The notes: a model not told the origin generated them from the sequence alone. A stretch of 64,000 nucleotides of DNA from Haloferax sp. Q22 (GCF_001482285.1 NZ_LOEP01000016.1:1-64000), one strand, 5' to 3'; positions 46,980 to 55,517 are shown, numbered from the stretch's first letter. Made by a program: numbers and translations.

Positions 46980-47768
46980 TCAGGCCTCGTCCAGCGGTTC
47001 GCCCTCGAAGGTGAACTCGGCGGAGTTGTCCTGCGGGTCGTAGCCGAGTACCGCGCGAGCCCGGTCGATAGAGTAGTACTTGCGGTCGTTGTCGGAGATA
47101 CCGTAGACGATTTCGTAGTCGTAGTCGGCTTCGATACAGCACTCGAAGAGGTGCGCGCAGTCGCGGTACGACAGCCACATAGCCTGCCCGCGCTCGTACT
47201 CCTTCGGCGGGTGGTGCTGGGTGAGGTTACCGATGCGGACGTTCACGACCGAGATGTCGTGGTGGTCGTGGTAGTACCGGCCGAGCGTCTCGCCGGCGGC
47301 CTTGCTCACGCCGTAGAGGTTACTCGGGCGCGGCAGTTCCGTCCCGTCGAGTCGGAACTCGTGGTGCGGACGGTACATGTCCGGGGTCCGATCCATCGTC
47401 TCGTACGCGCCGACAGCGTGGTTCGAGGAGGCGAACGCGAACTTCTCGACGCCCGCATCGACGGCGGCGTCGAACATCTGTTGGGTGCCGTCGATGTTGT
47501 TCCGCAGGACGCTGTCCCACGGCGCTTCTGGACGCGGGTCGCCCGCGAGGTGGATGACGGCCTCGACGCCGTCCATGGCGTTTCGCACGGCGGTCTCGTC
47601 GGTGACGTCGGCGACGTACACGTCCGTGGGGTCGACCGAGTCGGGTATCTTCTCGTCGGAGAGTGGCTCGCGGTCCAGCAGCCGCCAGTCGTAGGCGTCG
47701 CCGATGTGCCCTAGTATCGCCTGGCCGACGCGCCCGCCAGCCCCCGTCAGCAAAACCGGCTGGTCCAT
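46980..47768 (-). CDS. azf: NAD-dependent glucose-6-phosphate dehydrogenase Azf
   Basis: The product has 262 residues. It is an extended short-chain dehydrogenase with Rossmann motif LLTGAGGRVGQAI (6-18), VIHLAGDPRPEAPW, and the catalytic Tyr/Lys in LYGVSKAAGE. The sequence agrees with my memory of the archaeal zwischenferment of Haloferax, which oxidises glucose 6-phosphate with NAD and starts the oxidative pentose phosphate route. It is unrelated to classical Zwf. Confidence 0.9.
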   Translation of the reverse strand: MDQPVLLTGAGGRVGQAILGHIGDAYDWRLLDREPLSDEKIPDSVDPTDVYVADVTDETAVRNAMDGVEAVIHLAGDPRPEAPWDSVLRNNIDGTQQMFDAAVDAGVEKFAFASSNHAVGAYETMDRTPDMYRPHHEFRLDGTELPRPSNLYGVSKAAGETLGRYYHDHHDISVVNVRIGNLTQHHPPKEYERGQAMWLSYRDCAHLFECCIEADYDYEIVYGISDNDRKYYSIDRARAVLGYDPQDNSAEFTFEGEPLDEA

Positions 47769-47869
47769 TCGGTGTAAGTTCTAACAAGAGAGGCTAAGTA
47801 AGGACCGGTTCGCGCTCGCGCGACCCCTCAAACCGCCGAACTTTACCCGAGGGCGACGGAGTTCCGGGT

Positions 47870-48211
47870 ATGGTCACAGACCCGCAGACGGCCTGCTTCG
47901 AGGCGGGCATCAAGTTCGGGACGCTCTACCACCAGTTCGCCGGCACGCCGGTCTCGCCCGACAGCGCCCGGAGCCTCGAACGGGCCATGGCCGAGGCCAT
48001 CGAGAACCAACCGTACTGCGAGTCGGTCTCCGTGCGCATCCTCGACGACGTGCTGGACGCCGAACTCGCCGAGTCGACCGCCGACTACACGGAACTCACG
48101 GGGCGGTTCATGGAAGTCGAGATGGAAATCGACTACGAGGGCGTGCGCGTCAGGACGCGCATGGAGATGGAAGACGGCTACCCGCTGATGAAGCTCGTGT
48201 CGGTCGAATGA
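47870..48211 (+). CDS. mptD: Archaeal dihydroneopterin aldolase
   Basis: The product has 113 residues of the DUF372/MptD family. CFEAGIKFGTLYHQFAGTPVSPDSARSLERAMAEAIENQPYCESVSV covers the N-terminal half and MEVEMEIDYEGVRVRTRMEM the beta-strand end. MptD cleaves dihydroneopterin to 6-hydroxymethyldihydropterin in the pterin/folate pathway. It is coupled to the NUDIX gene by ATGA. Confidence 0.85.
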   Translation: MVTDPQTACFEAGIKFGTLYHQFAGTPVSPDSARSLERAMAEAIENQPYCESVSVRILDDVLDAELAESTADYTELTGRFMEVEMEIDYEGVRVRTRMEMEDGYPLMKLVSVE

Positions 48212-48678
48212 CTCAGCCGCGAAGCGCCGCCCGCGGCCTCGTCGTTCGCGACGGCGAACTCCTGACGATTCGGTACCGCACCGATGGCGAGGACTGGTAC
48301 GTCGCGCCCGGCGGCGGCCAGCAGCGCGGTGAGTTGCTCACGGAGACGGTCTGCCGGGAGGTGTACGAGGAGACCGGATACGAGGTCACCGTCGGGTCGC
48401 TCGCGTACGTCAGGGAGTTCGTGCCATCGACACACTACGAAAGCAGCGGCGACGACGACCATCAAGTGGACCACTTCTTCTGGTGCGAGCGGGTGAGCGA
48501 CGAGCCGGACGAACCGACAGCGCGGGATTCCGTTCAGGCGGGCGTGCGCTGGCTCCCGCTCGACGAACTCGACGACGTGCGGTTCTTCCCCAGCCCACTC
48601 GGCGACCGGCTTCGGGGCGACGACCCCGACGAGATGGGCGGCGCACGCGACGCGGTCTACCTCGGCGACGTGGACTGA
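48208..48678 (+). CDS. NUDIX hydrolase
   Basis: The product has 156 residues. The NUDIX box is GGGQQRGELLTETVCREVYEETGYEVTVG (about 32-60), with the R-E-x2-E-E metal core intact. The first strands (ARGLVVRDGELLTIRYRTD) fit nucleotide-type substrates, but the substrate is unknown. The ATG overlaps the stop of mptD, suggesting a pterin or nucleotide precursor, which is only inference. Confidence 0.9.
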   Translation: MTQPRSAARGLVVRDGELLTIRYRTDGEDWYVAPGGGQQRGELLTETVCREVYEETGYEVTVGSLAYVREFVPSTHYESSGDDDHQVDHFFWCERVSDEPDEPTARDSVQAGVRWLPLDELDDVRFFPSPLGDRLRGDDPDEMGGARDAVYLGDVD

Positions 48679-48766
48679 GAATCCGCCCGCGACGACCGCG
48701 GAGTCGTTCGATTTCACTTTCACTTTCGGGATCGTTTTTAAACCCCCGCGCGCCGAACGTGTGAGC

Positions 48767-49204
48767 ATGAGTCAAAGCACGCTCGGCGACGACGATCTGT
48801 TCGGAGAGGCGGCGGCGGAGATGCGCGCCGACGTCGAGGAACACCTCGACGAGGCTCGGTCGGCGCTGCCCGACCCGGACGACGTGTGGGACGCGGAGGC
48901 CGACAACGTCCTCGGCGTCCTCAACGGACTCCGCTCCTCGCTCGACGTCGAGGGCGCGGCCGAGCACGTCCGACAGGCCAAGAAGTGGTACGTCATCGGC
49001 CAGCGCGCCGAGGCGTTCGACGACCCCGAGGACCTCGAAGCGGCAATCGAGGAGCTCCAAGAGCTTATCGAGATGGTCGAGGAGGCCCACGAACTCGTCG
49101 GGGAACTCACCAACACGATGCCGCAACTCCGCGGCGCGCTCACCGACGCCGCGGAGGCGGCAGAAGCGGCCGACGCGGACGACGACGAAGACGAAGAGGA
49201 GTAA
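48767..49204 (+). CDS. Helical acidic haloarchaeal protein (DUF5790-like)
   Basis: The product has 145 residues. It is all helical, with LFGEAAAEMRADVEEHLDEARSALPDPDDVWD, LNGLRSSLDVEGAAEHVRQAKKWYVIGQRAEAF and an acidic Ala-rich tail. I recall this as haloarchaeal DUF5790, function unknown. TTTTTAAA at about 48735-48742 lies about 25-32 bp before the ATG; a GTG at 48761 could also start. Confidence 0.65.
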   Translation: MSQSTLGDDDLFGEAAAEMRADVEEHLDEARSALPDPDDVWDAEADNVLGVLNGLRSSLDVEGAAEHVRQAKKWYVIGQRAEAFDDPEDLEAAIEELQELIEMVEEAHELVGELTNTMPQLRGALTDAAEAAEAADADDDEDEEE

Positions 49205-49239
49205 CCTGCAGACCGCCTGACCGCCGATCCGCGGACCGT

Positions 49240-49962
49240 TCAGTCGAGTTGCCGGCGCTCGACCGCGTCGAGGAGCGACGCGAGCGAGTCGGCCGCGAGC
49301 GATTCCAGTTCCGCGCCGCGTTCGGCGTCACCCTCGGCGGGGTCGCCGACGACGCCGTTGTCGGTGAACTCGTCGGAGTCGTGCGCGAGGTTGACGCCCG
49401 AGACCCACTCGCCCCAGCGGTCGGAACCCCCATCGCGGGCCTCGTCGATTCGGTCCTCGCGGACCAGTTCGGGATGCGTGTGGCGGAGGAGTGCGGTTTC
49501 TAGCGGGCCGCCGTGGCCCATGTCCGAGGAGTGGTCGCCGACGGCGTCGAACCACGTGAACGCGACCGCGTAGACGTCGCCCGTCCGCGAGACGCGCCGG
49601 CAGAGCTCCGCGAGCGCGTCGATGTTACCGCCGTGGCCGTTGACGACGACGACGCGGTCGAAGCCGTGGTGGGCGAGCGATTCGACGGTCTCGCGGACGT
49701 ACGCGCGGAAGGTGTCCGGCGAGACCCAGAGCGTGCCGTCGAAGGCGCGGTGCTCCTCGGCGACGCCGACCGGGATGGTCGGGCCGACGACGACCTCGCC
49801 GTCGAACGCCTCGGCCCCGGCCTCGGCGACCGATTCGGCGTTGAGCGCGTCGGTTCCGAGCGGCGCGTGCGGGCCGTGCTGTTCCGTGCTTCCGACTGGA
49901 AGGAGCGCAAGGTCGGCGTCGAGGTCAGCGACCTCGGTCCAAGTGGCTTCGGAGAGTCGCAT
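49240..49962 (-). CDS. Creatininase-family amidohydrolase
   Basis: The product has 240 residues. The family metal motifs are present: PVGSTEQHGPHAPLGTDALNAE (about 22-43), EEHRAFDGTLWVSPDTF, VVVNGHGGNIDAL and DMGHGGPLETALLRHTHPELV. Relatives include creatininase, mycofactocin MftE and ArfB, the deformylase for archaeal riboflavin/F420 precursors. ArfB is plausible in a euryarchaeon but cannot be decided from the sequence. Confidence 0.85.
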   Translation of the reverse strand: MRLSEATWTEVADLDADLALLPVGSTEQHGPHAPLGTDALNAESVAEAGAEAFDGEVVVGPTIPVGVAEEHRAFDGTLWVSPDTFRAYVRETVESLAHHGFDRVVVVNGHGGNIDALAELCRRVSRTGDVYAVAFTWFDAVGDHSSDMGHGGPLETALLRHTHPELVREDRIDEARDGGSDRWGEWVSGVNLAHDSDEFTDNGVVGDPAEGDAERGAELESLAADSLASLLDAVERRQLD

Positions 49963-50005
49963 GCCGAAAGAAGTGTCGCCCCCCTCCTTAGTGGTACGCG
50001 AAGCC

Positions 50006-51943
50006 TCAGTCGTCGCCGGCGTCGACCTCGGCCTGCCGGCGGGCGGCGCGCTCGACGAACTCGTCGGGGAGTTGGTCGATTTCGCCGGCCTGAACCCCCC
50101 AGAGGTGGGCGTAGAGGCCGTCTTCCGCGAGGAGGTTGTCGTGGGTGCCGCGCTCGACGATGCGGCCGTCTTCGAGGACGAGAATCTGTTCTGCGTCCTT
50201 GATGGTCGACAGGCGGTGGGCGATGCTGAACGTCGTCCGGTCGGCCGTGAGTTCGTCCAGCGAGCGCTGGATGAGCATCTCCGTCTCGGTGTCCACGTCC
50301 GAAGTCGCCTCGTCGAGGACGAGGATGTCCGGGTCCTTCAGGATGGCGCGGGCGATGGAGACGCGCTGGCGCTGGCCGCCAGAGAGCTTCACGCCGCGCT
50401 CGCCGACTTTAGTGTCGTAGCCCTCGGGGAGGTTCGAGATGAACTCGTGGGCCTCGGCGGCCTTGGCGGCTGCGACGACCGCCTCGTTGTCGGCGTCGAA
50501 CGTCCCGTAGGTGATGTTGTCTCGGACGGTCCCGTAGAACAGGAACGTCTCCTGGCTGACGTAGGCGATGGACTCGCGGAGGCTGGAGATGGTCACGTCG
50601 CGCACGTCTTGGCCGTCAATGCTGACGCTCCCTTCGTCGGGGTCGTACATGCGCATCAGGAGCTTGAGAATCGTCGATTTCCCCGCGCCCGTGGGACCGA
50701 CGAGCGCGAGCGTCTCGCCGCCATCGACCTCGAAGGAGATGTCCTCGACGATGGTCTCGCCGTCGCCGTAGCCGAAGGTCACGTCGTCGTACTCGACGCG
50801 GCCCTCGGAGACGGCAAGGTCGGGCGCGTCGGGCTGTTCGGCCAACCGTGCGGGCTCGTCCATCAGGCCGAAGATGCGGGCGCTGGAGGCGTGGGCGCGC
50901 TGGTACATGTTGATGATCTGCCCGAACTGGGCGAGCGGCCAGACGAACTGCTGGGTGAGCAGGATGAACGTGACGAACTCGCCGACCGCGAGGTCACCGG
51001 TGAAGGGGCCGGGCCCCTGCCCGTTGATGACCCACAGGCCGCCGACGACGAAGGTGAGCGTGAAGCCGATGCCCGCGAGGATGCGGAGCGCGGGGAAGAA
51101 CTTGATACGGGTGTTGATGGCGTCCCAGTTGGCGTCGAAGTAGTCCATCGAGACGCCGTCGACGCGGTCCGATTCGTGAGGTTCGGCGTTGAACGTCTTG
51201 ATGACCTGGATGCCGCCGAGGTTGTTCTCCAGTCGGGAGTTGAGTTTGCCGACCGACGACCGCACGTCGGCGTACTTCGGCTGGATGATATCGACGAACT
51301 TCCACGTGAACAGCGCGATGAGCGGGACCGGCAACAGGGCGACGAGCGCGAGCTGCCAGTTGTACGACATGAGGACCACCGCGATGGCGACGACCATCAC
51401 GGAGAGGCGGAAAAACGAGTTCATGCCGTCGTTGAGGAACCGTTCGAGGCGGTTCACGTCGTTCGAGAGGATGGACATCATCTCGCCGGTCTGCTTGTCG
51501 GCGAAGAAGTCCATGTTGAGCAGTTGCATCCGGTCGTAGGTGTCGGTCCGGACGTCGTGTTGAATCTGCTGGGCGTAGGCGTTCCAGCCCCAGTTACGGA
51601 GCCAGTGGAACAGCGCGCCGGCGGTGAAACTGAACACGATGATGCCGACGGCGAAGAAGAACTGCCCGTCTCTGGTCGCGGGGACGTACGGCGCTATCCA
51701 CGCCTCGGGGAGGACGGGGAAGCCGGCCGCGAACGACTTGTCCTGCCGGATGATGGCGTCGATGGCGAGGCCGAGGATGACCGGCGGCATGAGGTCGAGC
51801 ACGCGGGCGGCGACGCTCGCGAGGACGCCGACCGCGAACTCGAAGGTGTTCTCGCGGCCGTACTCGGCGAACAGCCGCCGCATCGGGTTATCGACCCGCG
51901 CTCGTTGGTCCTCGAACGGGTCGTCTTCGGTATCGGGGGGCAC
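50006..51943 (-). CDS. ABC exporter half-transporter (membrane plus ATPase)
   Basis: The product has 645 residues. Six membrane helices in the N-terminal 340 residues (for instance FAVGVLASVAARVLDLMPPVILGLAIDAI and LSVMVVAIAVVLMSYNWQLALVALLPVPLIALF) precede an ATPase with Walker A LVGPTGAGKSTILK, signature LSGGQRQRVSIARAI, Walker B ILVLDEATSDVD and switch IAHRLST. It should function as a homodimeric exporter of a lipid, drug or peptide. Substrate unknown; no partner half is adjacent. Confidence 0.92.
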   Translation of the reverse strand: MPPDTEDDPFEDQRARVDNPMRRLFAEYGRENTFEFAVGVLASVAARVLDLMPPVILGLAIDAIIRQDKSFAAGFPVLPEAWIAPYVPATRDGQFFFAVGIIVFSFTAGALFHWLRNWGWNAYAQQIQHDVRTDTYDRMQLLNMDFFADKQTGEMMSILSNDVNRLERFLNDGMNSFFRLSVMVVAIAVVLMSYNWQLALVALLPVPLIALFTWKFVDIIQPKYADVRSSVGKLNSRLENNLGGIQVIKTFNAEPHESDRVDGVSMDYFDANWDAINTRIKFFPALRILAGIGFTLTFVVGGLWVINGQGPGPFTGDLAVGEFVTFILLTQQFVWPLAQFGQIINMYQRAHASSARIFGLMDEPARLAEQPDAPDLAVSEGRVEYDDVTFGYGDGETIVEDISFEVDGGETLALVGPTGAGKSTILKLLMRMYDPDEGSVSIDGQDVRDVTISSLRESIAYVSQETFLFYGTVRDNITYGTFDADNEAVVAAAKAAEAHEFISNLPEGYDTKVGERGVKLSGGQRQRVSIARAILKDPDILVLDEATSDVDTETEMLIQRSLDELTADRTTFSIAHRLSTIKDAEQILVLEDGRIVERGTHDNLLAEDGLYAHLWGVQAGEIDQLPDEFVERAARRQAEVDAGDD

Positions 51944-52005
51944 GACAACGGTTCAGGGGGCGCTCGCAGTAAAGTACTCGGGTGGGGGAGGGGGCAGCCG
52001 GTAGA

Positions 52006-52887
52006 TTAACACCGGGCGTTCCGGACCGTGTTCCCGGTCGAACCGCCGGATTCGACGACCGGCTGTTGGCTGACGCCGCAGAGGTCGTTCTGGATGAGTC
52101 GATTGCGGTGAGAGTCCTCCAAGGTGACGCCGTGGGCCAAGAGACCCGTCGTTACGACGTTCCTCTGAAGCGCGTTTCGGTCGCTCCCGACGAGTTCGAA
52201 CCCGGCGATGAGGATGTTCGCCTCGTTCTCGACGAAGAGGTTCCGGTGGCTGTCGCGGAGTTGGAAGGCAGGGCCACCGCCGTCGGCGAGGTTCCGTCGG
52301 AACAGGTTTCGATTGCTTCTGACGAGTCGCACCTGAAAGTCTTCGGTCAGGAACTCGCAGTCGACGAACTCGTTTCGGTGCGAGTCCGCGAGCGTGAGCA
52401 CGACGGGGCTCGTGAGCGTGCACGATTCGAACCGGGTCCGCGTGGTGCGTCTGAGAACCACACACCGCTCCCAGGTGAAGAAACTCGTATTGACGACTTC
52501 ACACCGGTCTGAGTCGGTGAACACGAACTGTAATCTCTCGTCGCCCGAGTAGCCGACGACGCGCGAGTCCGCTATCGACACCCGGCTCGAATCAGTGATT
52601 CGGCCGCCCTTCGTCAGCACGATGTCGGCTATCGAGACGCGACTGCCCGAAATCGTCGTCTCGCCGACGACCGCGTACCCCCGACCGTCGATGCGGACGT
52701 CGTCGGCGAGGACCTCCAGACAGTCGATATTGCCGTCGAGGTAGTAGCGACCCGATTCGGTGATGCGCGCGCATCCCGAAAGGCCCGTCCCGTCGGTTCT
52801 CAGTTGCAACACGCCCGGCGTGAACGCCGGAAGCGCGGCGAGGCCCAGCCCCCGAAGCGCTCTTCTCCTCGTGAGTCGAGTCGACAT
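52006..52887 (-). CDS. Tat-exported right-handed beta-helix (NosD-like) protein
   Basis: The product has 293 residues. The N-terminus STRLTRRRALRGLGLAALPAF is a Tat signal without a lipobox. The rest is a parallel beta helix with coils marked by repeated D-S-H-R-N or close variants (LADSHRNEFVDC, LRDSHRNLFVEN, VGSDRNALQRN, LEDSHRNRLIQN). Such folds bind or cleave surface sugars or form S-layer-associated proteins. Catalytic residues cannot be assigned. A TATA-like stretch near 52914-52924 lies about 27-37 bp upstream of the start. Confidence 0.8.
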   Translation of the reverse strand: MSTRLTRRRALRGLGLAALPAFTPGVLQLRTDGTGLSGCARITESGRYYLDGNIDCLEVLADDVRIDGRGYAVVGETTISGSRVSIADIVLTKGGRITDSSRVSIADSRVVGYSGDERLQFVFTDSDRCEVVNTSFFTWERCVVLRRTTRTRFESCTLTSPVVLTLADSHRNEFVDCEFLTEDFQVRLVRSNRNLFRRNLADGGGPAFQLRDSHRNLFVENEANILIAGFELVGSDRNALQRNVVTTGLLAHGVTLEDSHRNRLIQNDLCGVSQQPVVESGGSTGNTVRNARC

Positions 52888-53015
52888 GACACCTCCTCAA
52901 CTACAACACGTCGGCACAAATACAGATGTTGTGAGTTACGTACCATCTACATATCAGCATCTGTGACGTACTGTAACTCCGACTGGCGGGGCTGAGTCGG
53001 GCGCGTCCCCGACGC

Positions 53016-53285
53016 TCAGACGACTCGGTCTTCGACGTCGGGGTCGATGCCGGCCTCGACGAGGTCCTGTCGGACCCGCTCGCGAAGCGGGTCCGGGACC
53101 GTGTCGCGGTCGACGGGAACCGCGACTTCGCCATCGCCTTTCACCTTCCAGTAGAGGACGCAGTCCGACGGCTCGTAGTACTCGATACTGTAGGCGTCGT
53201 CCGCCCCGCGATAGTGGACGCGCGCCGCGAACTCCTCGGCGCGCCAGCCTTCGAGTTCGGAGAGCGCCGCGACGTGTGCTGTCAT
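53016..53285 (-). CDS. Small conserved haloarchaeal protein
   Basis: The product has 89 residues, soluble. It includes LSELEGWRAEEFAARVHYRG, then SIEYYEPSDCVLYWKVKGDGEVAVPVDRDTVPDPLRERVRQDLVEAGIDPD, an alpha/beta mix. No domain known to me. It ends one operon-like run with the DUF192 gene upstream on the same strand, 40 bp apart. Confidence 0.6.
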   Translation of the reverse strand: MTAHVAALSELEGWRAEEFAARVHYRGADDAYSIEYYEPSDCVLYWKVKGDGEVAVPVDRDTVPDPLRERVRQDLVEAGIDPDVEDRVV

Positions 53286-53325
53286 AGTGGGGTCAACGGT
53301 CGCCGGCCCCTCGGGCGTTTCGCTT

Positions 53326-53823
53326 CTACTCGATTTCGACCCGGTCTCCCGCGTCGATACCGGTCTCGTTCGTGTACCCGTACGGGAGTTCGAGGACGTA
53401 CTTCCCGGTTCCGCGGTAGCGGGTGAGGTCGGACTCGCTCGTTCCCTCGGGGTCGAGTTCGGCGTGGTGGATGCGCGTGATAGTGCCGTTTTCGGCGACG
53501 AAGACGATGTCCAGCGGGAAGTCCATGTCGCGCATCACGTAGGCGTAGGTGCCAGACGAGTCGTGGACGAACCACATCCCCTCGTTTTCGGCGAGCGATT
53601 CGGTGTCGCTCAGGCCGGTGAAGCGCTTGGCACGGGTGTCGGCGACGCGGGCGTTGACCGTCGCCAGCGTCTCGCCGGTCTCGTCGTCGACGACGGTGAG
53701 CGTGGTCCGTTCGTAGTCGTCGGTCGAGCCGGGGACGACCGCGGGGTTGGAGAGGTACGCGACGCTCGCGACCGCGACGACGACGGCGACGACGAGCAGC
53801 GCGGTTCGCGCGCGGGAGGTCAT
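53326..53823 (-). CDS. DUF192-domain protein, membrane-anchored
   Basis: The product has 165 residues. A signal anchor (ALLVVAVVVAVASVAYL, 8-24) leads to an extracellular DUF192 domain: RVADTRAKRFTGLSDTESLAENEGMWFVHDSSGTYAYVMRDMDFPLDIVFVAENG and AKYVLELPYG-like GTGKYVLELPYGYTNETGID. DUF192 is widespread in bacteria and haloarchaea with no settled function. Confidence 0.88.
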   Translation of the reverse strand: MTSRARTALLVVAVVVAVASVAYLSNPAVVPGSTDDYERTTLTVVDDETGETLATVNARVADTRAKRFTGLSDTESLAENEGMWFVHDSSGTYAYVMRDMDFPLDIVFVAENGTITRIHHAELDPEGTSESDLTRYRGTGKYVLELPYGYTNETGIDAGDRVEIE

Positions 53824-53916
53824 TGCCGGACGTGACGGTCGCCGCGGGTCTAAGGGTTCCGGGGACCGGTCGAAACGAAAACCGTTATGAGCGCGAACCG
53901 GTTCGATTGAGATGCA

Positions 53917-53990
53917 GGGCTCGTGGTCTAGTTGGTTATGACGCGGCCTTTACAAGGCTGAGGTCGGTGGTTCGAATCCGCCCGAGCCCA
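53917..53990 (+). tRNA. tRNA-Val (UAC)
   Basis: Acceptor GGGCTCG/CGAGCCC, anticodon stem CGGCC/GGCTG with loop TTTACAA (anticodon TAC), T-arm GGTGG-TTCGAAT-CCGCC and discriminator A73. Three partial copies of its 3' end follow within 300 bp. Confidence 0.94.
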
Positions 53991-54079
53991 CTAATTCTGT
54001 GCGAGCGATAGCGAGCACGAATTCGTGAACCGAGGGCGGTCGAACCTTGCGGCAACCGAGTGTAGCGAGGTTGACGGAG

Positions 54080-54102
54080 TGGTTCGAATCCGCCCGAGCC
54101 CA
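54080..54102 (+). repeat. tRNA-Val 3'-end copy 1
   Basis: A 23-base identical copy of the tRNA end at 53968-53990 (T-arm, acceptor strand and discriminator A), 112 bp downstream. The spacer contains GAGCGATAGCGAG (54003-54015) and GAGTGTAGCGAG (54058-54069). Confidence 0.9.
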
Positions 54103-54200
54103 TCAGATTTTGTGACGAACCGAACGGTGAGTCACAAATCTGTTCCGCGAGGGCGATTCTAACCTGACGACGAGCGAGGCGAAGCCGAGCGAAGTCGGCG

Positions 54201-54223
54201 TGGTTCGAATCCGCCCGAACCCA
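54201..54223 (+). repeat. tRNA-Val 3'-end copy 2
   Basis: Same 23 bases with a single change in the acceptor strand (GAACCCA for GAGCCCA), 121 bp after copy 1. The spacer carries CGAGCGAGGCGAAGCCGAGC in the 30 bp before the copy. Confidence 0.9.
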
Positions 54224-54264
54224 CTTCTGACGGCACAACACGACGAGCGTAGCGAGTCTCGGTG

Positions 54265-54286
54265 CGGTTTGAATCCGCCCGACTCA
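54265..54286 (+). repeat. tRNA-Val 3'-end copy 3, degenerate
   Basis: GGTTTGAATCCGCCCGACTCA is a more diverged copy about 64 bp after copy 2, preceded by GAGCGTAGCGAG (54245-54256). Divergence rises with distance from the tRNA gene. Confidence 0.75.
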
Positions 54287-54496
54287 CACGCTCCGTTGCA
54301 TCACGAACAGCGACATCGGGACGCTGGCGGCGACGAGACCGAACGCGCCGCCGACGATCGGTTCGACACCCAGCGACGGGCCGAGGAGGTAGCCACCGAC
54401 GAACCCGAGCGGGTCGAAAGCTAACGCGAGGATGACGAGCTGTACTGCGAACGGTTTGGAGGTGAACCAGCGGGGGAGTAGTGACACGGTCGTCAA
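54284..54496 (-). CDS. Small two-helix membrane protein
   Basis: The frame has 70 residues if read from a TTG at 54496, or 67 from the GTG at 54487. It has two hydrophobic stretches (FAVQLVILALAFDPLGFVGGYLLG and EPIVGGAFGLVAASVPMSLFVM). CTAAATAG (about 54518-54526, minus strand) lies 22-30 bp before the TTG. The stop touches the degenerate third tRNA copy. Weak start codons lower my confidence. Confidence 0.5.
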   Translation of the reverse strand: MTTVSLLPRWFTSKPFAVQLVILALAFDPLGFVGGYLLGPSLGVEPIVGGAFGLVAASVPMSLFVMQRSV

Positions 54497-54590
54497 AACA
54501 TGTCTTCCACCTGCTATTTAGTTCCGTGTGGTCGCCGCCGAGCCACGAGGACGCGACCCTTTTAGCCCGAGACGCACCCACCACCGAGTA

Positions 54591-54989
54591 GTGAACCCCG
54601 TCACGCGACTCCGCGAGAACCCTCGGCGGGCGGCTATCGCGGTCGGGTACGCGTTCGTTGTCCTCGTGGCGTCGGTCGTGCCGACGCCGCCGGGGAGCCT
54701 CACACCGATGGGTCCGCTCGGCCTCGTCGGCCTCGACAAGTGGGTCCACGCGGTCGGGTACGCCGGCCTCGGATTCACCGTCGGGGCCGCGGTGCGCGCC
54801 AGGGGACGCAAAGAAGTCGTTAGAGCCGTCGTCGTCGTCGCCGCGTTCGGGACGGGAATCGAACTCGTGCAGGCGGTGCTGCCGTACCGGTCGTTCGGCG
54901 TCGCCGATGCGGGGGCGAACCTTCTCGGTGCGGTCGTGGGCGGGGCGCTCTGGGTCGCAGTCGCGTGGGTCGCGGAGCCCCGGAGGTAG
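54591..54989 (+). CDS. VanZ-like membrane protein
   Basis: The product has 132 residues from a GTG at 54591. It has four hydrophobic segments with the VanZ-family features DKWVHAVGYAGLGFTVGAAV and TGIELVQAVLPYRSFGVADAGANLLGAVVGGALW. The role in haloarchaea is unknown. Confidence 0.85.
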   Translation: MNPVTRLRENPRRAAIAVGYAFVVLVASVVPTPPGSLTPMGPLGLVGLDKWVHAVGYAGLGFTVGAAVRARGRKEVVRAVVVVAAFGTGIELVQAVLPYRSFGVADAGANLLGAVVGGALWVAVAWVAEPRR

Positions 54990-55326
54990 GGTTATCTCAC
55001 CCCCTCACGAAGGGCGAACGAACGGTGAAGGCAATGGGCACGAGACGACTCATCCGGGCACTCGGTCTCGCGGGAATCGGCGTCGTCGGGACGTACCTCC
55101 TCGCGGTTCGACCGTGGCACAGGCGCTGGGGGACCACCGACGACGAGGCGACGGGCTGGCTCCCCGGCGACGACTTCGTCGGCGACGCGGACGTTACCTC
55201 GACGCGGGCGATTACGATTGCGGCCCCCGCGCGGGCGGTCTGGCCGTGGGTCGTCCAGTTGGGACAGGACCGCGGCGGCTTCTACAGCTACGAGCGACTA
55301 GAGAATCTGTTCGGGTTACAGATTCA

Positions 55327-55350
55327 CAACGCGGATCAAATCCTACCACA
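55327..55350 (+). repeat. Arm 1 of a perfect 24-bp inverted repeat
   Basis: This lies inside the intact reading frame (His-Asn-Ala-Asp-Gln-Ile-Leu-Pro). Its exact reverse complement occurs at 55494-55517, 143 bp further on. Being part of the conserved domain, this arm is probably the original. Confidence 0.95.
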
Positions 55351-55493
55351 GCACCAGCGGCTCGACGTTGGCGACGAGATACGACTCGGCCCGCCGGGCT
55401 CGGGCGCGCCGTCGTTCCGCGTCGCCTTGGTCGAACCCGAGCGGACTCTCGTGTTGAGTGCGCCGGGCTGGGAGACCGGCGAGAGCCCGGCGG

Positions 55494-55517
55494 TGTGGTA
55501 GGATTTGATCCGCGTTG
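55494..55517 (-). repeat. Arm 2 of the 24-bp inverted repeat, at the gene lesion
   Basis: Reverse complement of 55327-55350. It contains the TAG stop and shifts the frame by one. This arm is probably the newly copied one. Confidence 0.95.

Noticed and set aside
53936-54241. A minus-strand frame across tRNA-Val and its tail copies with repeated GSGGFEPLRQ-like words
   Set aside because: The repeated words come from the tRNA T-arm copies, not from a protein repeat.
54159-54749. A 196-codon minus-strand frame
   Set aside because: It overlaps the tail copies, the small membrane gene and the VanZ-like gene on the other strand; composition is that of a shadow.
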